From assembly GCA_043228905.1 (NCBI GenBank), contig JBHGNT010000011.1, positions 6,634,001-6,698,000 of the forward strand: a DNA stretch of 64,000 nucleotides, read 5' to 3'. This document shows positions 10,813 through 21,790 of the stretch, piece by piece. The translations under genes and the position numbers were made by a program. Origin of the DNA: Azolla caroliniana. Taxonomy: Eukaryota; Polypodiophyta. Below the pieces are notes generated by a model that was not told where the DNA came from, did no database searches, and saw only the letters and a list, made by a program, of their open reading frames with translations. How positions within the stretch are numbered: the stretch's first letter is position 1; each line of letters begins with the position of its first letter.

Positions 10813-11918
10813 GGCCGACTAGGTCGTGGTTTAAAAGAGTTTGCGGCCGTTTCAACAAACAACGCGATTGGAATGACGTGGGGCCATCAGCAATGGGCCT
10901 GGCGGCCAGGAAGAAGCTGGAGGAACTTATTCTAGCACAGTCGAAGGAGACGAGACGATGGTTCGAATCGGGGGTGGCCCCAACCAACGTGATCGCAGGA
11001 CCATCTGGTGATGCGGCTCTAGAGGAGTTGACCAAGATGGTCTGCGATCTCTAGATCGTGCAGGCCCAGAGAGATGGCGGGGGTCAGTTCCGTGACTGGA
11101 GGCCTCCAAACGACCAACGATGCATGTGGTGTGAAGTCGTGGGTCACATCCAAAAAGATGCACTGATTTCACCGAAGCACCAGGACGATTGGGCCGAGAT
11201 TCTCCACTTTGCGGAGTTTGCGTATAATAATGTTGTTCACTCTTCGACTCGAGTCTCCCCATTCTATGCTTATACCGGTTCTCATCCTCGTTGGTCGGTG
11301 ATCAACACCCCGGAACTACCTACGAATCCTCGTGCCGGGGATCATTTGGAGAGACTACGCAAGATCCAGATAGGTCTCTCGACTCATCTTCGTCATGCTC
11401 AACAAACACAAAAGACTTACGCAGATCGTCATCGGCTTCCCTCCTCTTTTGCCATCAGAGATCGAGTATGGCTCTTACGTCGTCACATCAAGACTACTCG
11501 ACCGTGCGACAAGTTGGATTATCGACGACTCGGTCCTTTCCGTATTACGGGTAAGGTTAATGATGTGACATTCTGCCTTGATCTCCCTCCGCAGCTTCAA
11601 ATACATCCAATTTTCCATTGTTCTCTTCTTGAACCTTATAAATCCAACACCATTCCCGATCGTGTTACACCACCGCCGCCCCCACTAAAGTTGGACGTCG
11701 GCCCGGAGGATGAAGTTGCTGCCATCCTCGATTCCAAACTTATTCGCAACAAACTTTATTATTTGGTCGATTGGGTTGGTTATAGTCTGAGCGAACGCAC
11801 TTGGGAACCCGTTGAGCATGTTGTCAATGCTCAGGATCTGCTTGCTGATTTCCACCGAAAGTATCCGGACAAACCCGGTCCGCAATCAGCACTGACTAGT
11901 TCCACTCGTCGTCTTTAA
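10803..11918 (+). pseudogene. Chromodomain gypsy remnant: gag fused to integrase C-terminus and chromodomain (copy 1)
   Basis: An internally deleted Ty3/gypsy chromovirus. It starts with a gag fragment (residues RKKLEELILAQSKETRRW), a TAG at 11052-11054, then the beginning of a CCHC zinc knuckle (CMWCEVVGHIQKD). It jumps in frame at about 11160 into the integrase C-terminal part (FAEFAYNNVVHSSTRVSPF, YADRHRLPSSF, and a GPFRITGKV SH3-like region), so protease, RT and RNase H are deleted. It ends with a chromodomain (VAAILDSKLIRNKLYYLVDW, then ERTWEP). Such chromodomains bind modified histone H3 and direct integration; that is family knowledge. The ORF ends at 11918, followed by a purine tract and LTR sequence. 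Confidence 0.85.
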
Positions 11919-12756
11919 GGGGGAGATAGTGTCATGATATGGCAAGACTCGAACCCATGACCTTATGGTATATGGGTCGAGCTCTTTGCGTATAATAATG
12001 TTGTTCACTCTTCGACTCGAGTCTCCCCATTCTATGCTTATACCGGTTCTCATCCTCGTTGGTCGGTGATCAACACCCCGGAACTACCTACGAATCCTCG
12101 TGCCGGGGATCATTTGGAGAGACTACGCAAGATCCAGATAGGTCTCTCGACTCATCTTCGTCATGCTCAACAGACACAAAAGACTTACGCAGATCGTCAT
12201 CGGCTTCCCTCCTCTTTTGCCATCAGAGATCGAGTATAGCTCTTACGTCGTCACATCAAGACTACTCGACCGTGCGACAAGTTGGATTATCGACGACTCG
12301 GTCCTTTCCGTATTACGGGTAAGGTTAATGATGTCACATTCCGCCTTGATCTCCCTCCGCAGCTTCAGATACATCCAATTTTCCATTGTTCTCTCCTTGA
12401 ACCTTATAAATCCAACACCATTCCCGATCGTGTTACACCACCGCTCGAGTTGGACGCCGGCCCGGAGGATGAAGTTGCTGCCATCCTCGTTTCCAAACTT
12501 ATTCGCAACAAACTTTATTATTTGGTCGATTGGCTTGGTTATAGTCCGAGCGAACGCACTTGGGAACCCGTCGAGCATGTTGTCAATGCTCAGGATCTGC
12601 TTGCTGATTTCCACCGAAAGTATCCGGACAAACCCGGTCCGCAATCAGCACCGACTCGTTCCACTCGTCGTCTTTAAGGGGGAGATAGTGTCATGATATG
12701 GCAAGACTCGAACCCATGACCTTATGGTATATGGGTCGAGCTCTTAACCATCACAC
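11221..12756 (+). repeat. 768-bp direct tandem duplication
   Basis: Copy 1 starts CGTATAATAATG at 11221 and copy 2 repeats it at 11989, so the period is 768. Each copy covers integrase C-terminus, chromodomain, purine tract and the first about 57 bp of the LTR. The copies differ at scattered bases, including a shortened proline run near 11672 versus 12444. Confidence 0.9.
11986..12677 (+). pseudogene. Integrase C-terminus and chromodomain (copy 2)
   Basis: Second copy of the integrase C-terminal region and chromodomain from the 768-bp duplication. A Trp codon has become TAG at about 12237, so the copy is split; the downstream part (12282-12677) is open. The chromodomain aromatic residues (YYLVDW, ERTWEP) are kept. 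It is followed by the purine tract AAGGGGGAGATAG and a complete LTR. Confidence 0.85.
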
Positions 12757-13132
12757 CATCTATTGTAATTCATAGGATATTTTTTTCATTTATGTTTTAT
12801 TATAAGAAAGTAATGTATATTCCAGATTTCTCTGGACCATTCTAGAAGTTTCAGGATTACTCCTGACAACACTATAAAAGAAGGCACTAGACATTATGTT
12901 GAACCAAATTGGTTCAATGCCAGTCTTAAGCCTCTTAGCCGCTTTGTACTTATCTTTTCACATAATATATTAAGCTGTTGTCATCATCTTTCTCTCTCTC
13001 TCATCCTCGCTATCTCTCTCTCCTCTTCTCACTTCCTCTCTCGGGAATCTCACGCAGTCCCGTCTTCTTAGTACTAATAGTACTTCTCTTATTAGTACTA
13101 ATTCCATCTCTGCTTTAGTACTATTCCTAACA
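12689..13132 (+). repeat. 3' LTR of the chromodomain gypsy
   Basis: Starts TGTCATGATATGG after the purine tract and ends ATTCCTAACA (444 bp). It has a TATA box (CACTATAAAAG near 12869) and a CT-rich 3' part. Its first about 80 bp, read on the minus strand, resemble a tRNA with A- and B-box promoter elements. A 57-bp piece of the same LTR is at 11929-11985, and a related relic lies at 26874-27240. Confidence 0.85.
12693..12765 (-). other. tRNA-like LTR head (A/B boxes, no acceptor stem)
   Basis: On the minus strand there is a B-box GGTTCGAGTC and, about 40 bp upstream, an A-box-like TGGTGTGATGG. Acceptor-stem pairing is not visible and the T-stem pairs poorly, so this is at most a tRNA-derived relic, not a working tRNA gene. 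The same unit recurs near 26405-26485, 26680-26754 and 26874-26950. Confidence 0.5.
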
Positions 13133-14540
13133 GTTTAAGGTGAAATACAACAGCAACGGCTCGGTCAACCGATATAAGGTCGTTTTCTTGCGAAAGGCTA
13201 CACACAGAAGCACGACGTAGATTACAACGAGAAGTTCGCGCCGGTTGCGAAGATGACCACGGTGTGCGTTTTGCTAGCCATAACACCCATGATGGGGTGG
13301 CACTTACATCAGATGGATGTAAAAAATGCTTTCCTGGAAGGTGATCTTGAGGAATAGGTGTACATGGTACAACCCCCTAGATTACTATCCGAACAGAACA
13401 CTTCGGCAGTTTGCCCATTGAAGTAGTTATACGGACTTAAATAAACCCCGCGAGCTTGGAACGCGAAGATTACGCAACCGTTGCATAGAATGGGGTTTAC
13501 AACGTCCAGATCAGACTCTTTGTTGTTCATTCGGGAAGGTCGACATTGACCGATTTGTCTTTTACTTTATGTTGATGATTTAGTCATCGCCGGTGCCGAC
13601 CTGGAAGAAATCGCCCACATAAAGTCTCAGCTTGCGGCATCGTTCGAAATGAAGGATCTTGGAGACCGTCATTACTTCCTCGGGATCAAAGTGATCCGCA
13701 CCCCCGAAGGCATATTGATAAGCTTGTGTCACTACGCGTTGAATATGCTTTTTAAGTTCAGGATGGCAGATTGTAAGCCCCTCTCGACCCCTCGGGATAG
13801 AAACGTAAAGCTTCACCGAGATTCGGGAAAGGCATGCGACCCAACAAGGTTCTGAGAGATTGTCGGAAGCCTAATCTACTTGACGATCACTCGGCCAGAT
13901 CTTAGTTACCCGGTCGGCTTGATGAGTCAATTTATGTCGCAACACACGGACTAACACTTTCAGTGCGAGCAAAGGATATTGTGATATGTCAGCGGCACTA
14001 AGGACATGGCATTGCTATATCGAGTAGGCATAGCCGAACAGTTAGTTGGCTACATGGATGCCGATTGGGCCGAAAATGCCAACGATCATAGATCCACATC
14101 CGGATACACATTCTCAATGGGAAGTGCGACGATCGCGTGGAGTAGTAAGAAGCAGCTGACAGTGGCACTATTGAGTACAAAGTCTGAATATCGAGAAGCG
14201 ATTGTCGCTATGTGCGAAGTCATTTGGTTGAAACTGCTATTACGGGATCGGCATGTGGAGGTGTCCGATATGACGATGATCTATTGCAACAACCTCAGCA
14301 GTATCCACCTTGCGAAAAATGTTGTATTCCACTCCTGGATCAAGCACACTGAGGTGCACTACCATTTTGTCCGCGAGCGTGTCCTTTCTGGTGAAGTCGA
14401 ACTAGCGTATGTTCCCACAGGTTAGCAAATTGCCGACCTCTTCACTAAGGCCCTTGGTCTCGACAAGTTGCAACATTTCTCAGGTGAGCTAGGTTTGTGT
14501 CACCTCGACACACTAAACTTGAGGGGGAGACAAGAGTGTA
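13133..14540 (+). pseudogene. copia E pol remnant: RT and RNase H with many stops
   Basis: Plus-strand copia RT and RNase [29 protein letters not shown], a YVDDLVIAG catalytic motif near 13570, EMKDLGDRHYFLGIKV, MDADWAENANDHRSTSGYTF (RNase H) and YHFVRERVLSGEVE. It is interrupted by stops at about 13357, 13425, 13440, 13549, 13853, 13951, 13983 and 14424 and by frameshifts. The upstream gag, protease and integrase are missing; the left side abuts the chromovirus LTR at 13132. A 3' LTR follows at 15040. Confidence 0.85.
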
Positions 14541-14544
14541 AACG

Positions 14545-14935
14545 TTAAAGGAGTGGTAGTGCCCGTGATTCCGAATCGGATGAAGAATTTGATTTCGGGT
14601 CGGTTGAAGAAGTCGAAGGAGGAAACAAGGGTCGTAATTGCAAGAAAGAGCCAGAGATAGCCGAACAAGGGGGAGATACAACTAAGAAGGGCATAAAGGC
14701 CAAGACCAAGATGTGGTCTGACGTTGTCAAGGGCTTGAAGACCGAAGACGAATTGGAGACAACCAATTCGGACGTGAGCGGAAACGAGTTGGTAGTGACC
14801 GATTCAATCGAAATGTTCGATTCGGACATGCTGAATCAACTAAGGGCTGAGCGGAGGAAAGGGCAGCGGAAGAGGCGCCAATACCAGGACAACAAGGGAG
14901 CTGAGAAGGGCCATATGAGCAGAAAAACCGACTAA
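14545..14935 (+). CDS. Small charged ORF between copia E pol and its 3' LTR
   Basis: An open frame of about 130 codons follows pol: a Ser/Glu/Asp-rich start (ARDSESDEEFDFGSVEEVEG), a Lys-rich middle, and a basic end (RAERRKGQRKRRQY). The only internal ATG is at 14711; upstream the frame is open back to a TAA near 14546. It has no motif I recognise. It is more intact than the adjoining pol, and its position matches where some plant LTR elements carry extra ORFs. It may also be non-coding sequence that is open by chance. Confidence 0.4.
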
Positions 14936-15039
14936 AAGGGTTGAGGCGCGCGAAATCGAACGGGTCAAGGAGCGGGAGCAAGCCAGGAGCGAAGATCCGG
15001 AAGAGCGGATGGAACCTCAAGTTGAGCTTGAGAGGGAGT

Positions 15040-15348
15040 GTTGAGATACAAGCTCAACAAACATTGGATGTAGAAACGAGTGCGCAACCCAATGCGTAGA
15101 CTGGGTGCGTAAAACCATACGCACAACATGGTCGTAGCAATGCGTAAACCAAGAGGCCGTCAGAACTTTATTCCTTGTAAGGAATAATTTTGGGAGTTAG
15201 TGTAGAAGGCTCATTTATGAATAGTCAAGTCCTGACAGTACTTGTGTTAGCCCAATAGTCAGGGCTCGTATAAAAGGTCCTCATTGAGCACGAAGTATAG
15301 ACAGAGAGCACATGCAGAGATTTATTTTTTGAATATAGTTACGTTTCT

Positions 15349-15382
<34 letters not shown>

Positions 15383-15468
15383 CCTCTCCTTCTCTGTGAT
15401 TTCTGTGTTTTACCAAACTGTGTACTCTATGTCTTACGCATACACTTCCTCACACATATTCTTTTACA
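15040..15468 (+). repeat. 3' LTR of copia E
   Basis: Starts TGTTGAGATAC after the purine tract GAGAGGGAG and ends TTTTACA (429 bp), with a CT microsatellite near 15352-15381. It is followed by CGACG, which may be one half of a target duplication whose partner is lost. Confidence 0.75.
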
Positions 15469-17480
15469 CGACGATTCGGCAAGTACCTTCATTCCCCATC
15501 CGGACACAATCGTGATCTCCAGTTGTGTAGGATGAGAAGCATTTCCGGTCTGGTGTCAGATGGAACGATGCTCCAGAATCGACAACCCACGTTGTATCGT
15601 CACCGACAAGGTTTACCTCATTCTCCTCGATAATGAGCATAAGTTCTTCTTCACTTGTCGTGATCGCCGTCATTCCCTTCTTATCCGAGCCTTTCCGGTC
15701 TGAATTGTTCCTATCCGAACCCTTCTTCGAATCGACACTATGATAGTCGATAGTTTTTCCGGAAGTGTCTTGGTGATAGGGTGTATAAGACATATGATAG
15801 TCGTACACAATATGATGGCTTGATCAAACCGATTAGATGGAGTTGTGAATTATAATAGATTATATAGACCAAGATAACTATGAATTAGAGAGAGAGAGAG
15901 AAACCCAAGATATTAAGAGAAGATGAGAAAGGGGTAAGATTGTTATAATATTCAATTATCAATACCATACAAAGGAGATGAACTCCATATTGAACTAAAA
16001 AACCAAAGACCTTCTTACTTCCAATCACTCAAACCCAGTACTCAGACCCTTCCTCTTCCACTAAGACACCTCTTCCCAAGACTCCTCCTCCATTATTCGG
16101 ACCCTTCCTCCTCTATTAGGATCCCCTCTTTATTAGGACCCCCACTTCTTCTTTTATAATTTCCTTCTTCTTCCTCATTCACGCTATTTTTAGAATCTTT
16201 TTATCTCCTATTTTTAGCTAAGGCCCAACGACCTTCTAATCGTCATATCTCCCTCATCAAAGCTCCAAAGTTAGTGATTTAAAAAGCTATAGATAGCTCT
16301 CTTTACAAGCTTTACATGATATTTGGGAGAAAAACAAAGGAGTTATGACCATTACTTTTTTACTATTTTTTATGGTCCTCTTTTTCTCTTTTTACTTTTC
16401 TCTTGGTCTCTTACTTTTACTTTTGAACTCCTCCTAAGGTCTTGGTTCGTGTTCTTGGCCTCCAAATGTGAATTATCCATACTTTATATTATTCTAATGT
16501 TCAATGGCTTAGATTCTAAAAACACTTTCACACTTGGCTTCCCACAATAGAAGCAAGTAGGCCTCCCCCTTGACTTCAACCATCTCCCCGACTTTTCCCG
16601 GTTCTGGGGACTTCGGTACCGGTTTCTTCCCCGATGATGGTCATCTTCCGTGACCAAGGCCTTCGAATCGGTTCCGGATTCCCGGTCCTTCCGGCGAGCT
16701 TCTTCATCTAGCAAGCTTGATTTTACCCTTGCTAGGGGCAACTGCTTTCCTTTCGGCCTAGCGTTGCCCAAAGTGACAACTAGCGTCTCCCAACTATCCG
16801 AGAGGGAACCGAGCAGGACCAATCCAAGTACCTCGTCGGCTAGAGGTAATTCGAGCGAAGTTGTTTGGTTTATGAGCCCCTGAAATGCATTCATGTACTC
16901 CGTCATGTTGGATCCATCCTGGTACCTGAGTCTCACTAACTTCCGGAATACCGAAACTCGATTTACGACGTTTTTACTCTCCAGCATGGTGTCGATTTTC
17001 TCCTAGAGTACATGAGCTTTAATTTCTTCATTGAAGTTCTTATATAGGCTCATGTCGATGAAGCACCAGATGTACGCCGTTGTCCTCTTGTGCATCAACT
17101 CCCATGTCATGGCATTGATCTTGTCCGGTTTCTTGTCCCCGAATTGTACTGGCAGTCAGAGATCTTTGACGACGAGAATGCCCCGCATCTTCGACTTCCA
17201 CACTTGGTAGTTGGAGCCGGTGAGCTTGAACATGCCTCCAGATGATTCTACCATTTCCTTTGCTCGCTCTAATACTAGTTTGTGGGAAATAGTGTAGAAT
17301 ATTGCTCGGCCTCTGCCGAGTCTTGAATCACTTCGATGAGAATCAAACACAGAAATGGGAAGTAGGAAGTGAACGCACGTACACACACAAACAACGATAG
17401 AGAACACAGGATGCTTACGTGGGAAACCCTAAATGGGAAAAAACCACGAGAGCCCAATCTAAGCAACAATGGAATAGAAA
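15469..17480 (-). pseudogene. copia F remnant: gag and protease
   Basis: Minus-strand copia of the same family as copia A, B and C. From 17407 down: an LTR/leader relic (17280-17480), gag beginning near 17250 (SSGGMFKLTGSNYQVWKSKM), stops near 17154 and 17004, then LESKNVVNRVSVFRKLVRLR and SLSDSWETLVVTLGNARP. A zinc knuckle CFYCGKP is interrupted at 16533 by a solo LTR, and the frame resumes at 15773 with the rest of the knuckle region and the protease (WVVDSGASFHLTPDRKCF). It is truncated at 15469 by copia E. Neither end of the element is complete. Confidence 0.85.
15774..16532 (-). repeat. Solo LTR (759 bp) inside copia F
   Basis: On the minus strand it begins TGTGAAAGTG and ends CACCCTATCA, a TG...CA structure. 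A 5-bp duplication CTTGG flanks it at 15769-15773 and 16533-16537. Removing it with one CTTGG restores the copia F zinc-knuckle frame (CGKP followed by RHFRKN). It has no internal region, so it is a product of LTR-LTR recombination. Its family is not otherwise present in the window. Confidence 0.82.
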
Positions 17481-17800
17481 CAAAATAGTTTTAACAATAG
17501 ACGACAAAGATCCATAATAACAACATGGACAGTCATGGCAACAATTCTACGATGATGTTAAGGTAAACTTGGACCAAAATCAGCCTCAATTTAAACTAAT
17601 TCATGTTTCTCCATAAATTTGGTAGTCAGCTATGCATGCGGTGAAACCAATGTCATAAGTCTACTAACCAAGTATATAAAAATAAAATTGAAACATATAG
17701 AAGATTATAAAGAATAGAATCCACCAAGTAAAACCCAAAATTTGTATTAATAATATGAAATCCAAACATATCGTCAATGTCATTTTCTTCATAGAGTCTA

Positions 17801-20687
17801 TTACATAGCAATCAATTCATCAATGTCATTTTCTTCATGATCCTGTGTAGAAGTCTCTTCGGCTATACATGCATTGGCTTCCCCTGTTAGCCGAGCCAAC
17901 GAAATATCTTCTATAAGCTCATCATCAAGCTCTATTAGCTCTCCCAGTTCCCCGGCTAACGGAGGAATAGGCTCTCGCGAAGCAAGTTGAAACCTTTCTG
18001 TATCAGCGAGGTTCTTTGCACCGACCTCCTCGTACTGGTTTGGGCACTCCCACAAAGCCTTAATCCTCATGTTTATAAATATAACCTGCTCCTCGTCCTT
18101 CTCCAATGCAACCGTGTTTCTAAAGAGCTTCAATGCACATGCAGACCTCGTTCCTGTGAAGAAAGTAACAGAAGAATTAGCTCTCAAACCAAAAAGATTT
18201 GGTATTGGTTATCTCAAGATCGTTACCCTAGTTCGAGGAATACCTGTGCCAGAAAGAGATCTAATATCCAGTGTCCTGCGATAAAAAACATCTCGATCAA
18301 GCGCATCATAAGTCGTTGAGGTTTTTGGTATGGGTTGACAAGTCCCCATTCTGTCGTGGTGACATGTCGCAATTTCCGTGTTACTGCTGGATATACCAGC
18401 AAATTTGAACCTCCCACTTCATTAGAATGCTCCTTGATTCTTTGTTTCTTAATTTCATCGAAGTAGCCAACCGTGATGTATTCAATGGCATTAACAAACC
18501 GAAAGGTTGGCCCTCTATTTACATTGGTTTTTATCCTATAAAAATTAATACATTGAGTTAAGAATAGATTGAACAATCTTAAGAAATGCAATATAGTGAA
18601 TGAGACCTATAAATAATCCTTACCATGCAAGGTTCTCGATTCCATGGCAACGAGATCTCAAAGCTTGAGCTACCGAGTACCCTTGGTCCATACTATGAAA
18701 GACAACTATTCTCCACAAGGATGCAGTTGTTAGCTCAGCAAAATCCTGGACCATCTTCTCCAACTGTTTAAACCTAAACGGTTCATCATCGTATGATGAC
18801 CCAGCCATTCGAAATACGTAAGGAATATCCCCAATCATTAGCGTATATTCCTTCTTTGGCACCTTTTAGATCATGTCAACGACATGGCCGCAAACCACAT
18901 TGTAGTAAAGATCTCTCGTAATATCTTTTTTGTGGCTAAATTTTTTAAAGGAGCCATCTTCCTCCATTTCGTACGCCTTGCCTAAGCAATGATCCTTTTC
19001 TTTTCTAGCTCTCTCAAGATGTGCAAGGAAGGATGTCGGGAAATCGTGTATATCCTTAACTTCTCCTTGTTTCTTGCCACGACACGGTTTCTAATAGAAG
19101 TAATAGGACATCAAGTTTTATTATACAAGCTCTACATATGATGAAAGCGTAATGAAAAACTACCAATACTAACCCAATCCTTGAATGCAATAAATACTCC
19201 GATAACGCCTTATATGAAGACGTTAGAGGATAATCCTCGGTCACTTGTTCCCAAGTTATACATCCAAGTTGTTTCATCATAACTTCTTGGATCTTCATGT
19301 ATACCTTATAACTGTGAAATTAGAAAATGAGATTAGAACTTTGAATTGCACCATATAGACTTCAATATCAGTATTTGAAAGACTTACTTATTGAACTCAG
19401 TGACCATTTCTTCAAGGCTTAAATCATTGGCCACAACCCTTGACAAAACAGACACAAGAAGCTGCTCATCCTTAATACCTTGCATCGCTCTCCACAGAGA
19501 CAGCTTCATGTCATCAGCCACTTCTTCACATGTCAAGTCAATTTTCTTGGCCGCTTGTGACTTTAATTCTAGTTGAGGGTCAACCTTACATTTTTTTTGT
19601 CGTTGACCCTTGACCTCCTTATTCTCCCACATTGAGAAGATTTGATCCTGTAGGTCCCATACTTCTCCATCTCTAAAGGCCAGTTGAAACCAAGACTCAT
19701 ACTTTCAAAGAACATTGGACTTAACATTATCATCTACCACAATGCCAACTTCATGCAAGCATTGACGTCGTAGGCCTGGATGTAACTTCACACCAAACTT
19801 TTGTTTGACGTCCAAATACTCGTGGTGGAAGAACCTTATATGCTCAATCGACGACAATTTTTGCCTATAGTCATTATTATTATTGTGGTCCCATGCCAAT
19901 AGCTTTGCCTCTTGAGTTGTGAGACCCACGTAAATTTTGCACTCGACATACTTGAAGAAGAAAGTCGTTGGATGTTCTCTCACAAGTTGACGACATGACT
20001 CTGTTGAATGCGATCCACCAATGACAAAATAATTATATTAATCATGCTTTCTTATATCAAAATCTGCAATGGTTTCACATTCTTCAAGATCCACCATAAC
20101 AATAAAAGGCACCACAGTGGCATGAGGATTAATTTTCATTTTTTTCTTGAGATTTTGAACATGCATGCGGTGTGGCTCTCAAATCTCCAGTGTTCTTCGT
20201 CTTGTTTTTTCATCAATAGGGGGCCGATGGATGTGTGTTATAGGAAAATTAAACACTTGCCCTTTCCTGACCAGTTTACGTTGCATTAACTCTCTCCGTA
20301 TCTTATTCTGTTCGGATGACAAAACACCCGATGCCAGCTCAGCTCTTGGCGTCCCTTTACTGTCCTCATCTTCATTTTCACTTGATGAGTCGGAGTCCGA
20401 CATTTTGGTGGTCTTGATTGTACTTTAGATGCCCTTTTTGTGGCCTTCATTGGGGAGGGTAATGGCTCCCTTAGAGTTACATGGCCTTGTATATAAGGCC
20501 TCAAGGTAACAATAAGGTTTTGTGAACTTTCAAGATCTTTTTTGAAAGCTTCTGGCCCACAAGATTCCTTTACTAGAAGATCTTCAGAAAGGAACACTGT
20601 ACATACCCCCTTAGAGCACTCTATCATTACAAGTATGTTGACTGAATCTGCATCTTCATAGTCAAATTGTAGAATACAGCCAAACAT
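17801..20687 (-). pseudogene. ParB-like domain plus beta-class DNA methyltransferase (N6A/N4C type), five exons, decayed
   Basis: Exons read at about 20687-19388, 19311-19174, 19090-18624, 18535-18244 and 18153-17801, with introns of 76-90 bp, all GT-AG. Exon 1 has an N-terminal part ending in a Ser/Glu-rich run, then a ParB-like domain: VQNLKKKMKINPHA, VVPFIVMVDLEE, YNYFVIGGSHS at about 20037-20005, and IYVGLTTQEAKLLAWDHN. Later exons carry methyltransferase motifs in beta-class order: motif IV as DIPY (18829-18818), FHSMDQGYSVAQ, W-IKTN across the exon 3/4 junction, FRFVNAIEYITVGYF, YQKPQRLMMRLIEMF, and motif I across the exon 4/5 junction (ILDLF, then GT, then ALKLFRNTVALEKDEEQV). Family knowledge: this order occurs in bacterial and phage methylases, which are sometimes fused to ParB domains. 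Stops at 20181-20179, 20040-20038, 19707-19705 and 18868-18866, plus frameshifts near 20400, the exon 2/3 join and 18252, show that this copy is dead. Three of the four stops fit C-to-T changes. Specificity (adenine or cytosine) cannot be told. Confidence 0.75.
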
Positions 20688-21009
20688 AAATGGCTATTCA
20701 ACTTAGAAAATATATATCTTAATAAGTATACAAGGATATATATTGTCTTGAAGGGCAGGTATGGTTTATATTGATTCCATATCCATATTGTAGAGAATTT
20801 GCATATGTATCGTAAAGGTAATTTGTGGGTTATTTTGTACTATTTTAAGTTATACTAGGTCATGAAACCTCTATAATTAAGGCCCCTATTTTTTACAAAA
20901 TAAGGCAAATCACCCTAAAAAAAGATTGATTTTGACAGAAAGTTTGATATCTTTTCACACAATACTAAGTTGTTGCCCCAAAGACACAATATTCCTCTTT
21001 CAAGTTCTT

Positions 21010-21585
21010 GTTTTATATAGGGACGCAATACGCCGTATCGAGTTCATCTATCAAACACAAACATAATCCAGGAGCTCAATCGAGTTCCTCTGTAAAAGAG
21101 TTACATAACACAAGAACTCAATATGGCGTATTGAGTTCCTGTTTAAAACGCACACTATATACAGGAAAATATAAACTGTGTATAGGAACTCGATACGCCA
21201 TATCGAGTTCCTGTATAAAACAGAAATATTATACAAGAGCTCGATACGCCGCTCGATACGGCGTATCAAGTTCCTTTTTAAAACACAAACATTATACAGG
21301 AACTCGATACGACGTATCGAGTTCCTGTTTAAAACGCAAGCAAAATAGAGGAACTCGATATGGCGTATCAAGTTCGTGTTTAAAACACAAACATTATACA
21401 GGAACTCGATACGGCGTATCAAGTTCCTATTTCAAACGCAAACATAATATAGGAACTCGATACGCCGTATCGAGTTCCTGTTTAAAACAAAAACTTTAAA
21501 GAGGAACTCGATACACCGTATTGTGTTCATGTATAAAACCTAAACATCACACAAGAACTTGATACGCCGTATCGAGTTCCTGATG
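21010..21585. repeat. Array of about 11 palindromes, 50-59 bp apart
   Basis: Each unit has the half-site GAACTCGATACG followed by its reverse complement, forming a perfect or near-perfect 24-30 bp palindrome. The clearest units start near 21184, 21297, 21350, 21398, 21451, 21501 and 21553; degenerate ones lie near 21023, 21071, 21112 and 21238. The A/T-rich spacers resemble each other (TTTAAAACRCAAACATTATA-like), so units were copied together. The same palindrome occurs in the non-autonomous element at 26530-27620. Confidence 0.9.
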
Positions 21586-21781
21586 CTAAAAAATATTTAC
21601 AAAAATGTCCACAGTGTCAGAGGCTTACCTAGAGTCCTGGTGCTAGATTTTCTTTGAAGACATGGTTGATATTTCTCGATTTTTAGGCGGAGATCTCACT
21701 ATCGTGCTCTGTGTGCTTTGTTTGCTCTATTTGCTCTGTGTGCTCTTGTCTTTCGTGTGAGTGAAATATGACGAGGTCTTC

Positions 21782-21790
21782 TTATTTATA
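21782..21790 (-). promoter_or_regulatory. Putative TATA box of the methyltransferase gene
   Basis: TATAAATAA on the minus strand, about 1.1 kb upstream of the methyltransferase ATG at 20687. If used, the palindrome array would lie inside the transcribed 5' leader of that gene. This is a sequence match only. Confidence 0.4.

Noticed and set aside
12693-12765. Functional tRNA gene at the LTR head
   Set aside because: Acceptor stem and most T-stem pairs are absent; only promoter-like boxes remain.
17340-17500. Candidate left terminal repeat of the composite transposon
   Set aside because: I looked for AACACGTTCGC or a close variant between about 15400 and 17800. Only unrelated strings (for example TTTTAACAATAG near 17489) occur, so the left end is reported as missing.
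21008-21499. Overlapping ORFs on both strands of the palindrome array
   Set aside because: The symmetry of the repeat makes both strands open together; the repeated peptides follow the palindrome and show no domain.
21010-21585. CRISPR-like look of regularly spaced palindromes
   Set aside because: This is a plant transposon, the spacers resemble each other, and there are no Cas genes. The repeats are palindromic iterons.
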